Made by a program: the position numbers and the translations under genes. From Silene noctiflora (taxonomy: Eukaryota > Streptophyta > Magnoliopsida > Caryophyllales > Caryophyllaceae): DNA of 30,775 nucleotides. The first letter of the stretch is position 1. Each line of letters opens with the position of its first letter. The notes under the pieces are model-generated. The model made no database searches and was not told the DNA's origin. It worked only from the letters and a program-made list of their open reading frames with translations. Positions 28,286-30,775 of this stretch are shown one piece after another. The stretch covers positions 32,768 to 63,542 of the forward strand of contig VHZZ01003135.1 in the NCBI GenBank assembly GCA_009801015.1, written 5' to 3'.

Positions 28286-30775
28286 CTATCTTGGATGACA
28301 ACTCAGTGAAGCGTGATTTATGCAGTGGTTTGGTAAGTGTGTCAGCGCTAACTGAGCAGTGCCGTTGATATGTTGAACACGAATATGGCCGAGACGGACT
28401 TGTTCTTTGACGAAGTGGAACGAGAGAGCAAGATGCTTCATTCTGGAATGGAAAACTGGGTTTGTTGAGTAGTGAGTGGCGGAGAGGTTGTCACAGAAAA
28501 TAACAGGGGGTCGTGGTACATGAATGCCNAGTTCCTGTAGCAGAGATACTAACCACAGAAGTTCAGCCGTTGTGTCAGCGATAGCCCTGAATTCAGCTTC
28601 AGTGGACGATCGTGATACAGCGCGTTGTTTCCTTGAGGACCAGCTAATGGGGTTAGAGCCAAGGTAGACAAGCATGCCAGAGGTTGAGACATAGTCACTA
28701 GTATCTCCTCCATGATCTGCATCACAGTAGGCGTGAAGGCGAAGAGGAGTCGATTTAGTGAGGTGAACACCAATGTGGAGAGTTCCTCGAAGATAACGAA
28801 GGAGTCTTTTTAAGGCTGTCCAGTGAAGGGAGGTTGGGTGGGTGAGAAATTGAGCAAGTTTNTTGACTGAGTAGGCAATGTCGGGGCGTGTAAGGGATAG
28901 GTATTGGAGACTTCCAATGATGGCTCGATAATCTGATTCGTTTTCTATGGGTTGGTTGGGTTCGGGAATCAAGGGAGGATGGGTGAGCATTGGGGTGGAG
29001 GAAGGGTTGCAATCTTGGAAGTTAAATTTATGTAGTAAATCAGAGAGATATTTTGTTTGGTTGAGGTGAATGCCATGCCTTGTAGGGGTGACTTCAATGC
29101 CAAGGAAGTAGGATAAGGGCCCAAGGTCTCTTAAGGAGAATTTAGTAGAGATTTGTTTGATAAAATTTGCGATATGGTTTTGATTGGGACCGGTAACGAT
29201 TATGTCGTCAACATAAACAAGAACGGGAAGGGTGGTTTGGGTCGTAAGGAGAATGAAGAGAGAAGGGTCGGATACCGAGGTCTTAAAACCAGTGGTGAGT
29301 AGGTAGGTTTTGAGCTCGGTGTACCAGGCCCTCGGGGCTTGCTTGAGTCCATAGAGAGCTTTGTTGAGTTTGCAGACATAATCAGGTTTTTCCGGGTCAA
29401 TAAAGCCCGGGGGTTGGATCATGAAAACAGTGTCAGTGAGATTACCTTGAAGGAAAGCNTTGTTGACATCAATTTGGTGGAGATGCCAATGTTGAGTGAC
29501 AGCAATGGTGAGAACAAGTCTTATTGTAGTGGGTTTTATGACGGGACTGAACGTTTCCGAGTAATCAATACCCGGTCTTTGATGAAATCCCTTAGCGACT
29601 AAGCGAGCTTTGTGTTGTTTTAAGCTTCCATCCGGATTGTACTTGACTCTATATACCCATTTGCATCCAATCAGGTTTTGAGCGTGGGTTCGGGGTACTA
29701 AGGTCCAAGTTTGGTTACGAAGGAGAGCTTGGTGTTCATCAATCATAGCGGCGCGCCACCGTGGATCAATGAGGGCCTGTTTGGTTGTTGTAGGCGTGGT
29801 ATGTGTGAGGGGTGAGAGGGCGAGCTTGGCATAACGTGGGTTAGGGCAGACAATGTTGTTGGAGAGTCGGGTGTTATGGGGATGAGGTGGTGGGGGAGGT
29901 GGCGATGGCGGGGTGGGTGATAAGGAGGGGGCGGCAGGAGGCGAAGTGGAGGTTGTTGGGTTTAACTGATCAGAGGTTGGTGGGACCGTGGTGTGGGGTA
30001 TGCTGAGGTCGAGAAGAGGAAGAGTAAGGGTGCACCAACGATCAGCAGTGGGTGTGATAGATGGCGTGGTTTTTGACAGTGTGAGATACGGGAATTCATG
30101 TTCGATGAAGCGAACATGACGGGAAGTATACAGTTTACGAGAGGACGGGTCATAGCAGAGATATGCACTTTGGGTGGTGGAATAACCAACAAAGATACAA
30201 GGTGTTGATCGGTTTTCAAGTTTATGGGTTGTATACGGACGTAGCCAAGGAAAGGAGAGACAGCCAAAGGGACGGAGTTTATGATAGTTAGGAGGTTGAA
30301 GATGGAGTATTTCATATGGTGATTTATTATTAAGAGTGGCTGTGGGCAAGCGATTAATAAGGTAAGTGGCCGTGGAAAATGCATAGGGCCAGAAGGTAGG
30401 TGGGAGATGAGCTTGGGTTAGGAGTGCAAGGCCGGTTTCGACAATATGTCGATGACGCCGTTCTGCAAATCCATTATGNTCGGGTGTATGAGGAGGCGAC
30501 GTTAGATGAGTAATACCATTGTCAAGAAGGTCGGGATTTAACTTTTTGTATTCACCACCATTATCGGAATAAAATTGACGTATAGGTTTATTAAAGTATT
30601 TTTCGACAATTGATTTAAAGCGATGAAAGGTTGTCAATGTGTCGGATTTATGTTTGATAGGGTATAGCCAAAAATAGTGACTAAAGTGGTCCACAAAAAT
30701 AATGTAGTATTTGAAGTTGTCATGGGAGAGGAGGGGTGCAGTCCATACGTCTGAATAAACAAGATCAAGAGGGGC
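28286..30775 (-). CDS. Ty1/copia pol (integrase-RT-RNase H), partial, frameshifted at the end
   Basis: One long open frame reaches the right edge of the window. The integrase core shows the second catalytic Asp in FYSDNGGEY and the Glu in FAERRHRH. The reverse transcriptase has KARLVAKGFHQ, the LKQAPRAWY motif and an intact YVDD. RNase H has CDAD, STEAE and FCDN. Near 28345 the frame departs from the family's usual LADTLTKPLHK-like ending, with one base apparently missing, so the last 20 or so codons before the stop at 28286 are out of frame. N bases at 28529, 28862, 29459 and 30479 leave single residues undefined; that at 30479 falls in the TPxHNG motif. Apart from the tail, the visible catalytic residues are intact, unlike element 1. 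Confidence 0.9.
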   Translation of the reverse strand, partial: APLDLVYSDVWTAPLLSHDNFKYYIIFVDHFSHYFWLYPIKHKSDTLTTFHRFKSIVEKYFNKPIRQFYSDNGGEYKKLNPDLLDNGITHLTSPPHTPXHNGFAERRHRHIVETGLALLTQAHLPPTFWPYAFSTATYLINRLPTATLNNKSPYEILHLQPPNYHKLRPFGCLSFPWLRPYTTHKLENRSTPCIFVGYSTTQSAYLCYDPSSRKLYTSRHVRFIEHEFPYLTLSKTTPSITPTADRWCTLTLPLLDLSIPHTTVPPTSDQLNPTTSTSPPAAPSLSPTPPSPPPPPPHPHNTRLSNNIVCPNPRYAKLALSPLTHTTPTTTKQALIDPRWRAAMIDEHQALLRNQTWTLVPRTHAQNLIGCKWVYRVKYNPDGSLKQHKARLVAKGFHQRPGIDYSETFSPVIKPTTIRLVLTIAVTQHWHLHQIDVNXAFLQGNLTDTVFMIQPPGFIDPEKPDYVCKLNKALYGLKQAPRAWYTELKTYLLTTGFKTSVSDPSLFILLTTQTTLPVLVYVDDIIVTGPNQNHIANFIKQISTKFSLRDLGPLSYFLGIEVTPTRHGIHLNQTKYLSDLLHKFNFQDCNPSSTPMLTHPPLIPEPNQPIENESDYRAIIGSLQYLSLTRPDIAYSVXKLAQFLTHPTSLHWTALKRLLRYLRGTLHIGVHLTKSTPLRLHAYCDADHGGDTSDYVSTSGMLVYLGSNPISWSSRKQRAVSRSSTEAEFRAIADTTAELLWLVSLLQEXGIHVPRPPVIFCDNLSATHYSTNPVFHSRMKHLALSFHFVKEQVRLGHIRVQHINGTAQLALTHLPNHCINHASLSCHPR

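Larger units (their letters stand above)
28020..30775 (-). mobile_element. Ty1/copia retrotransposon 2, partial (runs off the right edge)
   Basis: Read on the minus strand: integrase core (entering from the right edge), reverse transcriptase, RNase H, a purine tract near 28250-28262 and a probable 3' LTR. It is related to element 1 (shared FVGYSTTQSAY, IGCKWVYR and GFHQRPGIDY motifs) but distinct in sequence. The 5' LTR, gag and protease lie beyond the window. It sits 0.76 kb downstream of gene 5 in opposite orientation. Confidence 0.92.

Overview
This is nuclear DNA from a flowering plant, probably a eudicot. It is AT-rich, with intron-containing receptor-kinase genes (GT-AG introns), Ty1/copia retrotransposons and a solo LTR. 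The lineage cannot be fixed from the sequence; the ACTCGATCGAGT palindromes in the solo LTR hint weakly at Caryophyllales. There is no prokaryotic architecture, CRISPR array or recognisable RNA gene.

Layout. (1) 0.8-16 kb, minus strand: a tandem cluster of LRK10L-2-type receptor-like kinases (cysteine-rich GUB_WAK/WAK_assoc ectodomain, one membrane helix, non-RD kinase with HFD in the catalytic loop). Gene 1 (1708-4219) looks intact. Gene 2 (6301-10678) looks intact but chimeric. Gene 3 (12714-14307) and gene 4 (15242-15931) are pseudogenes. Relics of further exons lie at about 11.23-11.31 kb and about 16.25-16.30 kb. The 3' flank is present in three copies (about 0.8, 5.5 and 12.0 kb), which marks the tandem unit. 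(2) 16.1-23.1 kb: a transposon-rich spacer with a probable solo LTR (16638-17948, TSD CTACA) and a complete but inactivated Ty1/copia element (18471-23054, TSD CCACC). (3) 23.9-27.3 kb, plus strand: gene 5, an LRK10L-1-type receptor kinase with a canonical HRD (RD) kinase and four exons. (4) 28.0-30.8 kb, minus strand: a second Ty1/copia element running off the right edge.

Main result. Promoter-proximal DNA, exon 1 and much of intron 1 of gene 5 also occur in inverted orientation at about 8.9-10.8 kb. There they form the ectodomain exon of gene 2, whose membrane and kinase exons are of the other (non-RD) class. All splice phases agree, giving an uninterrupted 620-aa model. A relic of what may be the original gene 2 ectodomain exon lies just upstream. 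Within the inverted pair, 534 bp are identical by eye apart from three N positions, although the flanks diverge, which suggests recent gene conversion. Gene 2 is therefore a candidate ectodomain-swapped receptor: gene 5's extracellular sensor joined to the cluster's non-RD kinase.
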